Below, in pieces: positions 35,941-44,853 of a stretch of 64,000 nucleotides of DNA (positions within the stretch are counted from its first letter, which is position 1; each line of letters begins with the position of its first letter). The stretch spans positions 310,001 to 374,000 of the forward strand of contig NZ_JAGGLB010000002.1 of the NCBI RefSeq assembly GCF_017874215.1, read 5' to 3'. This DNA comes from Paenibacillus eucommiae (GTDB taxonomy: Bacteria > Bacillota > Bacilli > Paenibacillales > NBRC-103111). The translations under genes were made by a program, and so were the position numbers. Under the pieces are notes generated by a model that ran no database searches, had not been told where the DNA came from, and saw only the letters and a program-made list of their open reading frames with translations.

Positions 35941-38493
35941 TTCTTCATTTAGCTTATAGGTCATATAGGTACTTGCCGACTGCTTATCGTTTGTATTCAC
36001 CGAATCGAAAAGCGATCTAAGCACAATCACATGATCTTCTCTAATTTGCTCTGTCGTAAAGCCAGCAGGAATTAGAGTCCTCCCGCATGTACCCGTGCTT
36101 GTTCGACAAGCAACCAGCTCATTATATGTATCCGCCGCTCCGTATCCGTTATTGGTATACAGCGTGAAATACAACACACCGCGATCAAGCAGCAGCTTTC
36201 CCAGGTTCGTCTGAAGCTGCCGGAATAATAGGCTCACCTCTCCGCTTGCCAAATCAATTTGCAAAACATTATACCCCTGAATCAAATAAAGTCTGCCCTG
36301 CTCCTCATCTAACACATAGGAATTCTCACCCGTAACCGTAGTTGCATAAATGGCATCCGGCCTCGTTCTTGGAAACAGTATCTGGCGCTGCCACTGACCT
36401 GAGCTGTTAAACACATGAATGCGGTCGTCAAGAACGACGAGCACTTGATTTTCATACAGGATCAGCTTGGGATGTCCGTAAAGATTAGACATAGGTCCGA
36501 TAAAATGAGAAATCAAAGTTTTCTTCTCGCTATCTACAATATAAAGCCTGTCTTCAAACAAGGTCCATTCGATAGACGGGGATTGCTTAAAATAACTATC
36601 AGCTAAAAGCGTTACCTTTTGCATCGGGCTCTGTTGAATAGGTACTGCCTCCGCTTGTAATGACGTTTTAAGCTTTAGTTCGCTTGTGAAACGCATAGTT
36701 CCGTGAAGTCCCTTGACTTCAATCTCGCCTCTACCCAGATCCATGATTCCAGAAGGAACAGTTACATACGTCTCGCCCACAATATCCAGCTTTTCGTTCA
36801 GCTTAAGAATCCGGTTTCCGAAAGTATCCGCCACATACCAAAAACCATCCTGAAGGATATAATCCTGCGCCGCGGTGATCTTGACATCATTGCCTGTCGA
36901 AGTATGGGCCGATACTGGCAGCTGGCCTAATTCTTTGAAACCTGCTTTGTCCCATTGCTCCAGACGGTCTACGGTTAGTATGTACCATGCTTCACCAAAT
37001 TTGCGGAGCTTATTGCGGGAAGCGAGATCTTCACTCCCTTTGCCGTTGCTATTGCTATTGCCATTGCGCTTGCCAAGCTCAGCCAGCAGAGCTTCAGGAG
37101 CTTGCCCCTGCTTCACTTGCTCAGCATGCAGGTCCAGCAAGGTTAACGGCAAGGAGATTTCCATTGTCACTGGCAATGGCTGTGCTTCGGAAGCGGTTTC
37201 ACCAGGCAGAAGCTGCTTCATCCATAATGGCTGCGGATCCTTCATCCGGTTATTGATCAAATCATAATGTGAAAGAAAGACCCTCGCTCCATCCTGAACT
37301 CCTTCCCACATCGAACCTTTCCTGTTAAGATCAGTAATAGCACCTACAGACAAAGATATGACATGATCTTGTAGGGGAGATACCGCATCCTCAGAGGAAA
37401 AAGAAATGGTATCGATAAGACCATCAGCCGCTTTCACAAAGCTTAAACCGTTAAAGACCTCCCAGCCTTCCTCCAGCAGCTTTGGCTGATCTTCCATAAT
37501 AAATGCTTGATTGGAGGTTAAAAGCACCATATTTCGTGCACCTGCATGATTATTTACCCTTAACAGTACATGCGCATCACTTGCAGCTCCTGAACGATAG
37601 CCCGCTGCCTGTGCGTGATCTGTACTCAACACTTTACTCTGTTCCAGCTTGAAGCCGGAAAATCGGTAGGCACCTGCATAAGAGCTGTTATTTTGATAAA
37701 TCAAAAGACCTTCTGCATCTTCCATAACAAATAAATTTGTGCCCGTAACATTCAGTTTCGTCACTTTGTCAAAGGATAATGTCCCTGCATCCCGGGTAGA
37801 AGCTATCCATCGGTCCGTTGCTTCCATACTTTTGTAGGGAGAATAATCATTAATGAGCAATGGACCCTTGCCTGTAGAATCAATCATAAATTCAGCATAT
37901 GTGCCATTATTATTAACAAGCACTGCCGCCGCTGCGGGTTCCTCAGAAATTGACATTGCAGCTACACGTGCAGGGGAAAGCGGGAGCTCACCCAATCTTT
38001 TTAAAGGATTTGGATTTTCGCTGGCAAGGTTGATCTCGTACCATTCGCCTTTTGACGACTCCTCGTCCGGGCCAATGGGAAACCCTATGTAAGCTACCTG
38101 TCCGCTTCGCCAAACGTAGCCATCCCTTTTAGTTGGAAAGACGATAGGAATGCTAGGATAGTTGGTTTCTCCAACCTTCTCATAGAGCAATTGATTACCT
38201 TGTAAATAAACAACCTCCCGGTTGCCCTGAACGAGGGTGATAGGCTCTATGGAATCTGTGGAAAATAGGCGGTCTGCCTGCTTCCAACTATTGATCTCAT
38301 TCATGCGCACCTGCAAATTGGCCTCTGCTAACTCTCTATAGTCAGGAGTGGCTTCAGGCTGTACGGTTGATATTACAAGGGGAGGCGCTTCCAATTCAGG
38401 TTTCTCTTCATGCGATACAACGAAATAAGCCGTTATGCACGCAGCGACCAGAATCAAACCGGCCAAGCCACCTAGCCTTACTCCTAAATTCAT
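35926..38493 (-). CDS. Large membrane-anchored protein of unknown function
   Basis: An 855-residue protein with one N-terminal hydrophobic helix (about residues 5-26) and a large extracellular part. The repeated short beta-strand pattern with Trp, Tyr and Asp-Gly turns, notably in the last 350 residues (DGFWYVADTFGNRILKL, EDRLYIVDSEKK, NSYVLDEEQGRLYLIQGY), suggests a beta-propeller. A low-complexity insert GKRNGNSNSNGKGSED is present near residue 475. ATG follows GGGAGG. No family is recognised, so function remains open. Confidence 0.7.
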   Translation of the reverse strand: MNLGVRLGGLAGLILVAACITAYFVVSHEEKPELEAPPLVISTVQPEATPDYRELAEANLQVRMNEINSWKQADRLFSTDSIEPITLVQGNREVVYLQGNQLLYEKVGETNYPSIPIVFPTKRDGYVWRSGQVAYIGFPIGPDEESSKGEWYEINLASENPNPLKRLGELPLSPARVAAMSISEEPAAAAVLVNNNGTYAEFMIDSTGKGPLLINDYSPYKSMEATDRWIASTRDAGTLSFDKVTKLNVTGTNLFVMEDAEGLLIYQNNSSYAGAYRFSGFKLEQSKVLSTDHAQAAGYRSGAASDAHVLLRVNNHAGARNMVLLTSNQAFIMEDQPKLLEEGWEVFNGLSFVKAADGLIDTISFSSEDAVSPLQDHVISLSVGAITDLNRKGSMWEGVQDGARVFLSHYDLINNRMKDPQPLWMKQLLPGETASEAQPLPVTMEISLPLTLLDLHAEQVKQGQAPEALLAELGKRNGNSNSNGKGSEDLASRNKLRKFGEAWYILTVDRLEQWDKAGFKELGQLPVSAHTSTGNDVKITAAQDYILQDGFWYVADTFGNRILKLNEKLDIVGETYVTVPSGIMDLGRGEIEVKGLHGTMRFTSELKLKTSLQAEAVPIQQSPMQKVTLLADSYFKQSPSIEWTLFEDRLYIVDSEKKTLISHFIGPMSNLYGHPKLILYENQVLVVLDDRIHVFNSSGQWQRQILFPRTRPDAIYATTVTGENSYVLDEEQGRLYLIQGYNVLQIDLASGEVSLLFRQLQTNLGKLLLDRGVLYFTLYTNNGYGAADTYNELVACRTSTGTCGRTLIPAGFTTEQIREDHVIVLRSLFDSVNTNDKQSASTYMTYKLNEEGSPE

Positions 38494-38652
38494 ATAAATC
38501 CTCCCTATTGGACAGGAAAAGTAATGGATTCATGCTTTTGGCGAAAAAATGAGACATTTTTAGAAAAAATGGCACGTTTTTCATCCGCTTATATTCTACC
38601 ATAGGAACGAACAGGATAGGCGAAAAAAGATTAATAATTATGTAAAGGACTG

Positions 38653-39510
38653 GTGAATCTATTGATTAAAGGATTAACAAGAGCAGGAATTGGCAACGTT
38701 GGAGATTTCCAAAACTTCGTGAAGCTGGCCTCACAATACGGCTTTGCAGCCGTTGATGCCGCAGGCAGTGAGCTTGAAGCACTGATTGCCGATAAAGGGC
38801 AGGAAGGCGCTTCCGGGTGGCTTAAGGAGCAAGGCGTGCAAGTTGGCACTATCGGACTTGCTCCCGAGTGGAGAAGCACGGAGGAACAGTTTCGCAGCGG
38901 ATTAATCCGCTTGACGCAGGATGCGGCCGCAGCCGCGGCGCTAGGATGCACAACATGCTGCACTTATGTGCTCCCTTCAACCGATTATAATGCAGCTCAT
39001 TTTATGGCTCTTGCAACACGACGGATGCGCATTTGCGCTCAAATCCTAGGCGCTTACGGTATCAGACTTGGACTTGAGTTTGTTGGCCCTCATCATCTTA
39101 GAACCGCCTGGAAGCATCCCTTTATTTGGGATCTGGATAGTACCTTGGATTGGATTGAGGCAATTGGTGAACCGAACGTCGGCCTTCTCTTTGATGCTTA
39201 TCATTGGTACACCAACGAGCATACACTTGAAGATATATACAAGCTTAAAGCCTCACAAATCGTACACGTACATATTAATGATGCAGCAGACCTGCCCATT
39301 CCTGAAGTGCTGGATAATGCACGTGTATATCCTGGAGAAGGCGTTATCGATCTCGGAGGCTTTCTTGGCGCACTGAAGCAGATTGGGTACCAGGGTGTCA
39401 TTTCTCAAGAAATCTTGACCCGTGAGCCATCTGATGAGCCTGCCGAAGTGCTGCTGAAGCGTTCCCAGGATGGCTTTAACAAAGTTTACAGCCTAGCAGG
39501 ACTGAATTAA
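38653..39510 (+). CDS. Sugar phosphate isomerase/epimerase-like TIM barrel
   Basis: A 285-residue AP endonuclease 2/xylose isomerase-like barrel. Expected metal-site residues occur in LGLEFVGPHHLR (Glu), VGLLFDAYHWY (Asp, His), IVHVHINDA (His) and GVISQEILTRE (Glu). Family members isomerise or epimerise sugars and inositols; the substrate is unknown. The start is uncertain: GTG at 38653 sits 3 bases from AAAGGA and TTG at 38662 sits 12 bases from it. Confidence 0.8.
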   Translation: MNLLIKGLTRAGIGNVGDFQNFVKLASQYGFAAVDAAGSELEALIADKGQEGASGWLKEQGVQVGTIGLAPEWRSTEEQFRSGLIRLTQDAAAAAALGCTTCCTYVLPSTDYNAAHFMALATRRMRICAQILGAYGIRLGLEFVGPHHLRTAWKHPFIWDLDSTLDWIEAIGEPNVGLLFDAYHWYTNEHTLEDIYKLKASQIVHVHINDAADLPIPEVLDNARVYPGEGVIDLGGFLGALKQIGYQGVISQEILTREPSDEPAEVLLKRSQDGFNKVYSLAGLN

Positions 39511-39531
39511 TCATCACTTTCCGTAAAAATC

Positions 39532-39579
39532 AAATCCACAACCGCAGTAAGCGAACAAGCTCTACCCGGTTGTGGATTT
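39532..39579 (+). terminator. Terminator-like hairpin
   Basis: A 13-bp perfect stem (AAATCCACAACCG and its complement) with a 22-base loop, 22 bases after the barrel protein stop and before the convergent queD gene. Confidence 0.65.
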
Positions 39580-39692
39580 ACTATTGCTAGGCAATCGGAT
39601 CCTGGGCGCCAAGAAACCCTACACGGGTCTCTTCCTATCCACAATCCCGAAGATCGCTACCATTGGTAATTGGTATCTCCGAAAGAACCGCA

Positions 39693-40172
39693 TCAAACCA
39701 CTTCTTCTTCCTCCATCATCGCTCTAGTGACAGCAGCGTAGCTGGTAGGAGTTTCCCAAAGTCGCACTTCCTCAAGTTGAATGCTCGGATACAGGGCTTC
39801 CTCGACTAGAGCACCCTGAATTTCCTCATACATCCAAACCACCATATTTTCAGCCGTTGTGTTCATGGGCGGCAAAACCTCATTTAAATATTTATGATCC
39901 AAACGGTCGATAACCCGTTCCTTGGTGATTCTTTTGACATCTCCAAAGTCGATAGAGATACCTCTCGCGTCCGTCTTACCACGCATAATTACCTGTACCT
40001 TGTAAGTATGACCGTGCAAGCTTTTACACTTGCCTTCATAATTATGCAAATGATGTGCGCTATCAAAAGTAAATTCTTTGGAAACCAATACCGATTTGTT
40101 ATGATATTTAAGTTGATGCTCTTGGATGTCGCGTCCCAACAATTCAATGTTTTTCGGGATTTCATAACCCAT
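39693..40172 (-). CDS. queD: 6-carboxy-5,6,7,8-tetrahydropterin synthase
   Basis: About 160 residues. QueD converts 7,8-dihydroneopterin triphosphate to carboxytetrahydropterin in queuosine biosynthesis. Zinc-ligand histidines are in DSAHHLHNYEG and SLHGHTYKV, the catalytic Cys is in EGKCKSLHGH, and a Glu follows in TTAENMV. ATG at 40172 follows GAGGTGAG. About 25 residues precede the usual start of the fold. No queC, queE or queF is nearby. Confidence 0.9.
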   Translation of the reverse strand: MGYEIPKNIELLGRDIQEHQLKYHNKSVLVSKEFTFDSAHHLHNYEGKCKSLHGHTYKVQVIMRGKTDARGISIDFGDVKRITKERVIDRLDHKYLNEVLPPMNTTAENMVVWMYEEIQGALVEEALYPSIQLEEVRLWETPTSYAAVTRAMMEEEEVV

Positions 40173-40273
40173 ATCTCTCACCTCATCTATATAAAAACAT
40201 CGAATAGAAATCAAATATGATTCATTGTATCACGGCACATGAAAATAAGGAATAATGAGAGTTTATCCTTCAT

Positions 40274-40549
40274 TCATTCCAACGGTTGCCTCCGGCTTCT
40301 TGGAGTCCAGTCCAAGTGTCCCCTGATATCATGCCCCCTTTCATTCTCAATGCGCAGATCAGCTTCGATTTTGGCAATCAACTGGTCGATCTGGTCAACA
40401 ACCATATCTGGAAGATCCACTTCTTCCAATGATTTGACGATATACAGCAGGCATCTCAAGGTTTCGTCCATAAGTCCCTTCTTCTTCCCCTCAATGACCA
40501 CTTCCGTTAGAAAAATGAGATGATTCAGTTCCTCCTGCATAAGCTTCAT
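40274..40549 (-). CDS. Conserved small helical protein, unknown
   Basis: About 91 residues starting MKLMQEELNHLIFLTEVVIE; predicted helical and acidic, with a charged tail. ATG at 40549 has an AAAGGGG site. No signal, membrane helix or recognised family. It lies upstream of queD on the same strand with a gap of about 100 bases. Confidence 0.55.
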   Translation of the reverse strand: MKLMQEELNHLIFLTEVVIEGKKKGLMDETLRCLLYIVKSLEEVDLPDMVVDQIDQLIAKIEADLRIENERGHDIRGHLDWTPRSRRQPLE

Positions 40550-40608
40550 AGGGCATGTCCCCTTTCTACTTATAATTATCTTACATTTTTCCAGGATTAG
40601 AAAGAAGC

Positions 40609-40637
40609 TTGACAACAAATACTGTAATACTTATTAT
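40609..40637 (+). promoter_or_regulatory. Consensus-like sigma-A promoter of the nitroreductase gene
   Basis: TTGACA at 40609-40614 and TATTAT at 40632-40637 with a 17-base spacer, about 70 bases upstream of the start at 40710. Confidence 0.7.
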
Positions 40638-40709
40638 TATATAAAGAATCTGTTATTGAATTGAGTACAGTTAAGAACTAATACAAAGAGAATGCTGGAG
40701 GGAAATAAC

Positions 40710-41339
40710 ATGTCAACCCAAGTTCATAATGAAATTATTAAGGTAATGGAAGAGCGGCACGCAGTAAAGGAATATCAAAAAGGAGTTAAAATACCTAAAG
40801 AACATTTGCAGCAGCTGCTTCAAGCTGCTACACTGGCCCCTTCCGCCTGGAATCTTCAACACTGGAAATTCCTTGTTATTGAAGAAGATGCCTACAAAGA
40901 AAAATTGCTTCCCATTGCATACGGACAGAAACAAATTGTAGAAAGCTCCGTTGTTGTCGCCGTTCTTGGCGATTTGCAAGCTAATTTAAAAGTTGATTCT
41001 GTATTTGGTCCGCTTGTTGAAGCAGGTTTTCTACCACAAGAGACCAAAGATGCTCTCGCCGGCCAAATTAATGGCGCATATCAAAATAGTCAGGTTGCTC
41101 GCGATGAAGCCATACGCAACGCTTCCCTTGCAGCCATGCAGCTAATGCTTGCCGCCAAAGGCCTTGGTTATGACAGCGGCCCAATGGGCGGTTTCGACCC
41201 TGCGAAGCTAATTCAAGAATTTAATATTCCTGAACGTTATTTGCCGGTCATGCTCATTGCAGTCGGGACTGCCGCAACACCAGCCAGAGCTTCATCAAGA
41301 TTATCGCTAGATGAAGTAGTTGTATCCAATACGTTTTAA
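40710..41339 (+). CDS. Nitroreductase-family FMN oxidoreductase
   Basis: About 209 residues with a standard nitroreductase layout: ERHAVKEYQKGVKIP at the FMN-phosphate site, AATLAPSAWNLQHWKFLVIE, and a late GLGYDSGPMGGFDPAKL segment that contacts the flavin. It should be a cytoplasmic dimer reducing nitro compounds or quinones with NAD(P)H. ATG at 40710 follows GGAGGG. It is longer and more canonical than the two island-borne relatives. Confidence 0.9.
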   Translation: MSTQVHNEIIKVMEERHAVKEYQKGVKIPKEHLQQLLQAATLAPSAWNLQHWKFLVIEEDAYKEKLLPIAYGQKQIVESSVVVAVLGDLQANLKVDSVFGPLVEAGFLPQETKDALAGQINGAYQNSQVARDEAIRNASLAAMQLMLAAKGLGYDSGPMGGFDPAKLIQEFNIPERYLPVMLIAVGTAATPARASSRLSLDEVVVSNTF

Positions 41340-41353
41340 TTAGCAAACATATA

Positions 41354-41391
41354 GCACATCAAAGGACGCCTTGCGGCGTCCTTTGATGTGC
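41354..41391. terminator. Strong terminator after the nitroreductase
   Basis: A 17-bp perfect stem (GCACATCAAAGGACGCC and complement) with a TTGC loop. Its right arm runs into the dispersed repeat that starts at about 41376. Confidence 0.8.
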
Positions 41392-41876
41392 GTGTTCGTG
41401 ACTTGGGTGCGTTGCGGAGGGAATGGCTGTAGGCTCCAGCCCTGTTAAAGATTTGTTACCTGAATGGAATGGATGAGTAGGAAGGAACAAATCATTAAAG
41501 GCGGACGCTACCGCTCTTCTGCCCACACCATACCCTCTTCTCAGCTACAATCGTTCGAATGGCACGAACACCAAGCTCAAACTTACTGCCAGCCTAGCGG
41601 CGCAGGCGCTGGAGATGAAGAGCCCGCGCAACTGAGAAGGAGCTGATGCTTTAATGATGTTTTTCATCGTTAAAAGCATCAGTTCCTCTCCACACCCTTA
41701 CTTTAACGATGAAAAACATCGTTAAAATCCCTTTTAACCACCCTAAGAGGCCATCCGTCCTCTTTTAACGATGAAAATCATCATTAACGTGACGGATTGA
41801 CCTGGAATTCTTGCTTTAGCGATGAAAAACATCGTTAAGTGGAGTACACGCTCATTTCGGCGGAGGGCGGGCTGCC
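41376..41876. repeat. Dispersed repeat, long copy
   Basis: The left end (41376-41478) and right end (about 41854-41876) resemble the two ends of the short copy at 61605-61727. Shared blocks include GTGCGTGTT, GGCTCCAGCC, CTGTTAAAGATTTGTT and GAATGGATG on the left and GCGGGCTG on the right. The interior, about 375 bases, is absent from the short copy and holds four palindromes. No credible gene is seen in 41340-42024. Confidence 0.7.
41643..41839. repeat. Cluster of four GATGAAAAACATC palindromes
   Basis: Four copies of a stem-loop related to TTTAACGATG-AAAAA-CATCGTTAAA occur at 41643-41682 (longer outer stem, opposite orientation of the loop), 41702-41726 (perfect 10-bp arms), 41764-41787 (one arm mismatch) and 41815-41839 (arm mismatches). 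They are separated by 19 to 37 bases of unrelated sequence. Confidence 0.8.
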
Positions 41877-42024
41877 AAAAGGATTCTACAATCGATCATC
41901 CTCCCCACATCACTTCCCGATCAGCTTCAAAGTGCCGAACGTGTCTCTCTCAAAAAGACGACTGCCAGCAGAAGTTGCTTTCCTGAGTTTTAAAGATGTT
42001 TGTTAAAAAGGATCTGGCTATCCC

Positions 42025-43098
42025 TCAATGAAGTTGGTCAGTTTCGAACAGAAGCTCATCAATCAGCTTGTTACGGAATAGAACTGAAATGTTAACCGAT
42101 TCAAATTCCTTTTCTTTCTCCAGCTCTTCAAGCAGAAGCATAGTGATTAGCTCACGATCGTCAGCATTCCCCGGTTCACGCAGATCAACGTAGCCAGTTA
42201 ACTGCCTGCGGCTCATATCGATTGTAGCCGTACCAATCGGCAGCCCACCATACGACTGCTGATAAATTTCATAAGTAATCGTATCTTCATCATCCCGGGC
42301 AAGAACAAACGTATACTCATTGCGATCAGGAGCGCTTCGGTGTTCAAGGATATCATCGATCTCATTATCCGTGTCTTCCAGGTCTTCCATGCTTCCTATA
42401 AATTCTAAATCCGTGGTGAGCTCATTATGCAGCAAATCATAAGTATCAATAATCTCAGCGTTAAAAATCATATTCAAATAATAAGAATCGATTTCATCCT
42501 CATCAAACTCTGATACGATGACCTCCGCTGCCCGTTCCATCTCTTCTTCAACCGGATACGTTTTCCAATTGATATTTCCAGAAATATCTGGCCCATGAAT
42601 ATAAAGCGTAACTTCGGCAATAAGCTCTGAATTGTGGTCATAGATATAGTATTCAACAGCATTGTTTTGTTCAGTAATCATGACCAGCTCGTAATCTGCT
42701 TCTGTTAGCTCCGTTTCCGCTATATCCATGTAATCACTGTCGTCGGGGTTAATATCTTCAAAGAAGGTTTCATCTTGAACCCACTCGAACGAGGCTATTT
42801 CCTCCGCTTGATTATCTATTGTCACGATATGATCGTAAGAGCTGCACGTAACCACTACCTCACAATCCATCACGCCAAGTGATTCAATTAAATGCTGCAC
42901 ATGAGTCTGCAAGAAATTAACAATATACGTCTTATCAGAGGCGGATAAAGATTCCTGCTCCAACTGAATCGCGCCGCACAACCGATCGGATTCTCTATAT
43001 ACAAGCGTTAGTGTACCTACGAACTGATTATTAAGTACAATATCACTAACTTCTCCTCCAGCAGTTTTCAGATTGGGTCTTAGCGTCAATCCGGTCAT
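42025..43098 (-). CDS. Acidic protein of three internal repeats, unknown
   Basis: A 357-residue cytoplasmic, very acidic protein. Three segments of about 90 residues (roughly 14-100, 134-230 and 258-355) share one pattern: paired beta-strands (VGTLTLVYRESDRLCGAIQL, then IAEVTLYIHGPDISGNINW, then IGTATIDMSRRQLTGYVDL), then a long helix, then a strand such as SVNISVLFRNKLIDE. This indicates triplication of one alpha/beta unit. ATG follows AAAGGAGG. No family is recognised. Confidence 0.75.
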   Translation of the reverse strand: MTGLTLRPNLKTAGGEVSDIVLNNQFVGTLTLVYRESDRLCGAIQLEQESLSASDKTYIVNFLQTHVQHLIESLGVMDCEVVVTCSSYDHIVTIDNQAEEIASFEWVQDETFFEDINPDDSDYMDIAETELTEADYELVMITEQNNAVEYYIYDHNSELIAEVTLYIHGPDISGNINWKTYPVEEEMERAAEVIVSEFDEDEIDSYYLNMIFNAEIIDTYDLLHNELTTDLEFIGSMEDLEDTDNEIDDILEHRSAPDRNEYTFVLARDDEDTITYEIYQQSYGGLPIGTATIDMSRRQLTGYVDLREPGNADDRELITMLLLEELEKEKEFESVNISVLFRNKLIDELLFETDQLH

Positions 43099-43297
43099 CT
43101 GTTCAAACGCCTCCTTTACATAATTTCAATCCGTATATTGTCCAATTAAAGCCCAAATTATTACTCCACGGGGCAAAAGACTATACACAAATGACTACAA
43201 CCACATATGTTGTAATTAACCGACAACGATTATACGTGATAGACCAGTTCTACAAATACTAACTGTCGGAAACAATATGAGCAGGGGAGGTTTTCCA

Positions 43298-43387
43298 ATG
43301 TCTGCTGTAGGAGCGCACACATCAACTGGAGCAATTCTGGTATTGTTCATTTTGTTAGTCATCATTTCCAGTTCATTCATGATCTAA
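43298..43387 (+). CDS. YjcZ-family sporulation-type peptide
   Basis: A 29-residue ORF, MSAVGAHTSTGAILVLFILL plus a hydrophobic end, matches the short membrane peptides of the YjcZ family found in spore-formers. ATG at 43298 follows AGGGGAGG at 7 bases. A hairpin terminator lies 26 bases after the stop. The role in spores is not well defined. Confidence 0.75.
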   Translation: MSAVGAHTSTGAILVLFILLVIISSSFMI

Positions 43388-43412
43388 CCTAAGTAAATAT
43401 CAACCAACCGTA

Positions 43413-43429
43413 GTCTTTCGGTGAAAGAC
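43413..43429 (+). terminator. Terminator of the YjcZ-type gene
   Basis: A 7-bp stem GTCTTTC/GAAAGAC with a 3-base loop followed by CACTTTTATAT. Confidence 0.6.
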
Positions 43430-43443
43430 CACTTTTATATTGG

Positions 43444-43486
43444 TGAAACACAAAGGACAGCCCATAGTGAGGCTGTCCTTTGTTTC
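43444..43486. terminator. Bidirectional terminator
   Basis: CAAAGGACAGCC (43451-43462) pairs with GGCTGTCCTTTG (43471-43482), with further pairing outward across a 2-base bulge. It serves the end of the convergent HAD gene. Confidence 0.8.
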
Positions 43487-43511
43487 AAGCTTAATTTACT
43501 GCTTTTACTGC

Positions 43512-44312
43512 TTATAAACAATATTTCACAATTGCCTCATACACACCATCATCGTTATTTGAAGCTATGACAGCATCCGCTGCCGCCTTGACACCATCAG
43601 GGGAATTTGCAACAGCCAAGCCTAATCCGGCGTAGCTCATCATCTCTATATCATTGTAGTAGTTACCAACTGCCATCACATGCTTGGCATCAATATTCCA
43701 TGATTCCGCCAAATCCTTAAGCGCATTGCCTTTATTAGCCAAAGGATTCATTAAATCAATAAACAAGTCTCCACTTCGAATCATTCTCAAGCTTCCATAG
43801 AGCTTTTGCTCTTCCCAAACCTGCTGTACACGATCCAAAACTTCAGGCTGACCAAAGAGCGTAAACTTCACAATCGGCAGCAGCAGATCTGTCACATTAG
43901 CAACAATTTGCGGATCAATCAGAAATTTCTTGTACATTTGCTTCTCATACTCTTCCAGTTTTTCAATGTACATATCAAAAGGCGTATTTACATCAAAGTG
44001 GATATTTTCACTACGGACATATTGCAGCATCGATTGAATGTCATCCAAAGAAAAAGGATACTGATGAAGTAATTGCTTTCCAGAGGAATCCGAATGTACG
44101 GTTGCAGCCCCGTTATGTGTAATAACTGTACCCTCGAGCCCTAGCTCATCAAGTATAGGCAGTGTGCTCGCAGGTCCCCTGCCTGTACATAGTACGATCT
44201 GGCTGCCTTCTTCATGAACCCTGCGAATAATTTGCTTCGTTTTATCCGAAATTTGATAATTATCATTCAATAAAGTGCCATCGACATCCAATGCAATCAA
44301 TTTGTAGTTCAC
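43512..44312 (-). CDS. Cof-type HAD-IIB phosphatase
   Basis: A 266-residue HAD-superfamily hydrolase. Motif I is ALDVDGTLLND, motif II is VLCTGRGP, motif III is the Lys in NPLANKGNALKDL, and motif IV is VGNYYNDIEMM with the family NSPDGVKAAADAV segment following. Cof/HAD-IIB enzymes dephosphorylate sugar phosphates and related metabolites. Motif IV has NYYND in place of the usual DxxND. GTG start with a GGGAG site. Confidence 0.92.
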   Translation of the reverse strand: MNYKLIALDVDGTLLNDNYQISDKTKQIIRRVHEEGSQIVLCTGRGPASTLPILDELGLEGTVITHNGAATVHSDSSGKQLLHQYPFSLDDIQSMLQYVRSENIHFDVNTPFDMYIEKLEEYEKQMYKKFLIDPQIVANVTDLLLPIVKFTLFGQPEVLDRVQQVWEEQKLYGSLRMIRSGDLFIDLMNPLANKGNALKDLAESWNIDAKHVMAVGNYYNDIEMMSYAGLGLAVANSPDGVKAAADAVIASNNDDGVYEAIVKYCL

Positions 44313-44524
44313 TTTCTCTCCCGCTCCCTTTATCTTTATCTATAATTCTTCATGCTTACTTTGTCATATTGTATCATAAGAATCAGAATCAGATAACGAG
44401 CTAGCAAGAAACAACATAATTTGCTAAAGTAAAGCTATGAATTGAAACTAGGCTTCCACCCCGGCTTCTAACAGAACTTTTTTACTAAAATCCATCTTCT
44501 TAAAAGAAATGAGAGGCGATTACC

Positions 44525-44833
44525 ATCGAAAGAATATTAAAATTTCTAAGCGCAGCTTCCATAATCGGAGCATTATTAACAGGCATCCTAATTGGACTTT
44601 ACGATGGTACCGGTTATGGATGGTTGATTGCCATCACCTGGTGGGCGGGCGGAATCGTAGCAGGTATACTATTCTATGCATTTGCCATGATGCTGGAGCT
44701 GCTGTTAGACATATCTCAGGATTTAAAAGCAGTAAGAAAAAACTTCCCGAATACCAATATGCCGCCAAAGCTGGGCAACTCCAAAATGAAATTGGATTCA
44801 CTAAAAGGTTATAAAATGAATGCCAAGGATTAA
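44525..44833 (+). CDS. Small membrane protein with apparent non-canonical start
   Basis: The coherent frame runs from about 44516 to the TAA at 44831-44833 and encodes two hydrophobic helices (LSAASIIGALLTGILIGLY and TWWAGGIVAGILFYAFAMML) and a polar tail. No ATG, GTG or TTG occurs before the first helix in this frame. An ATC at 44525 lies 8 bases after AGAGG, exactly where a start belongs, so the start may have mutated from ATG or be ATC/ATT. A start at TTG 44615 or ATG 44624 would lose helix 1. No family is recognised. Confidence 0.5.
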   Translation: MERILKFLSAASIIGALLTGILIGLYDGTGYGWLIAITWWAGGIVAGILFYAFAMMLELLLDISQDLKAVRKNFPNTNMPPKLGNSKMKLDSLKGYKMNAKD

Positions 44834-44853
44834 TACATCCTGTCTTGATTCAA

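Noticed and set aside
41464..41646. A 60-codon ORF in the dispersed repeat
   Set aside because: It has no ribosome binding site and lies within non-coding repeat sequence that is absent from the short copy.
41643..41839. Possible CRISPR array
   Set aside because: The units are self-complementary, diverged and irregularly spaced (19-37 bases), and no cas genes are in the window.
44509..44814. A plus-strand ORF of 101 residues starting with ATG at 44509
   Set aside because: Its composition is not protein-like, and another frame over the same stretch encodes two clean membrane helices and a sensible tail.
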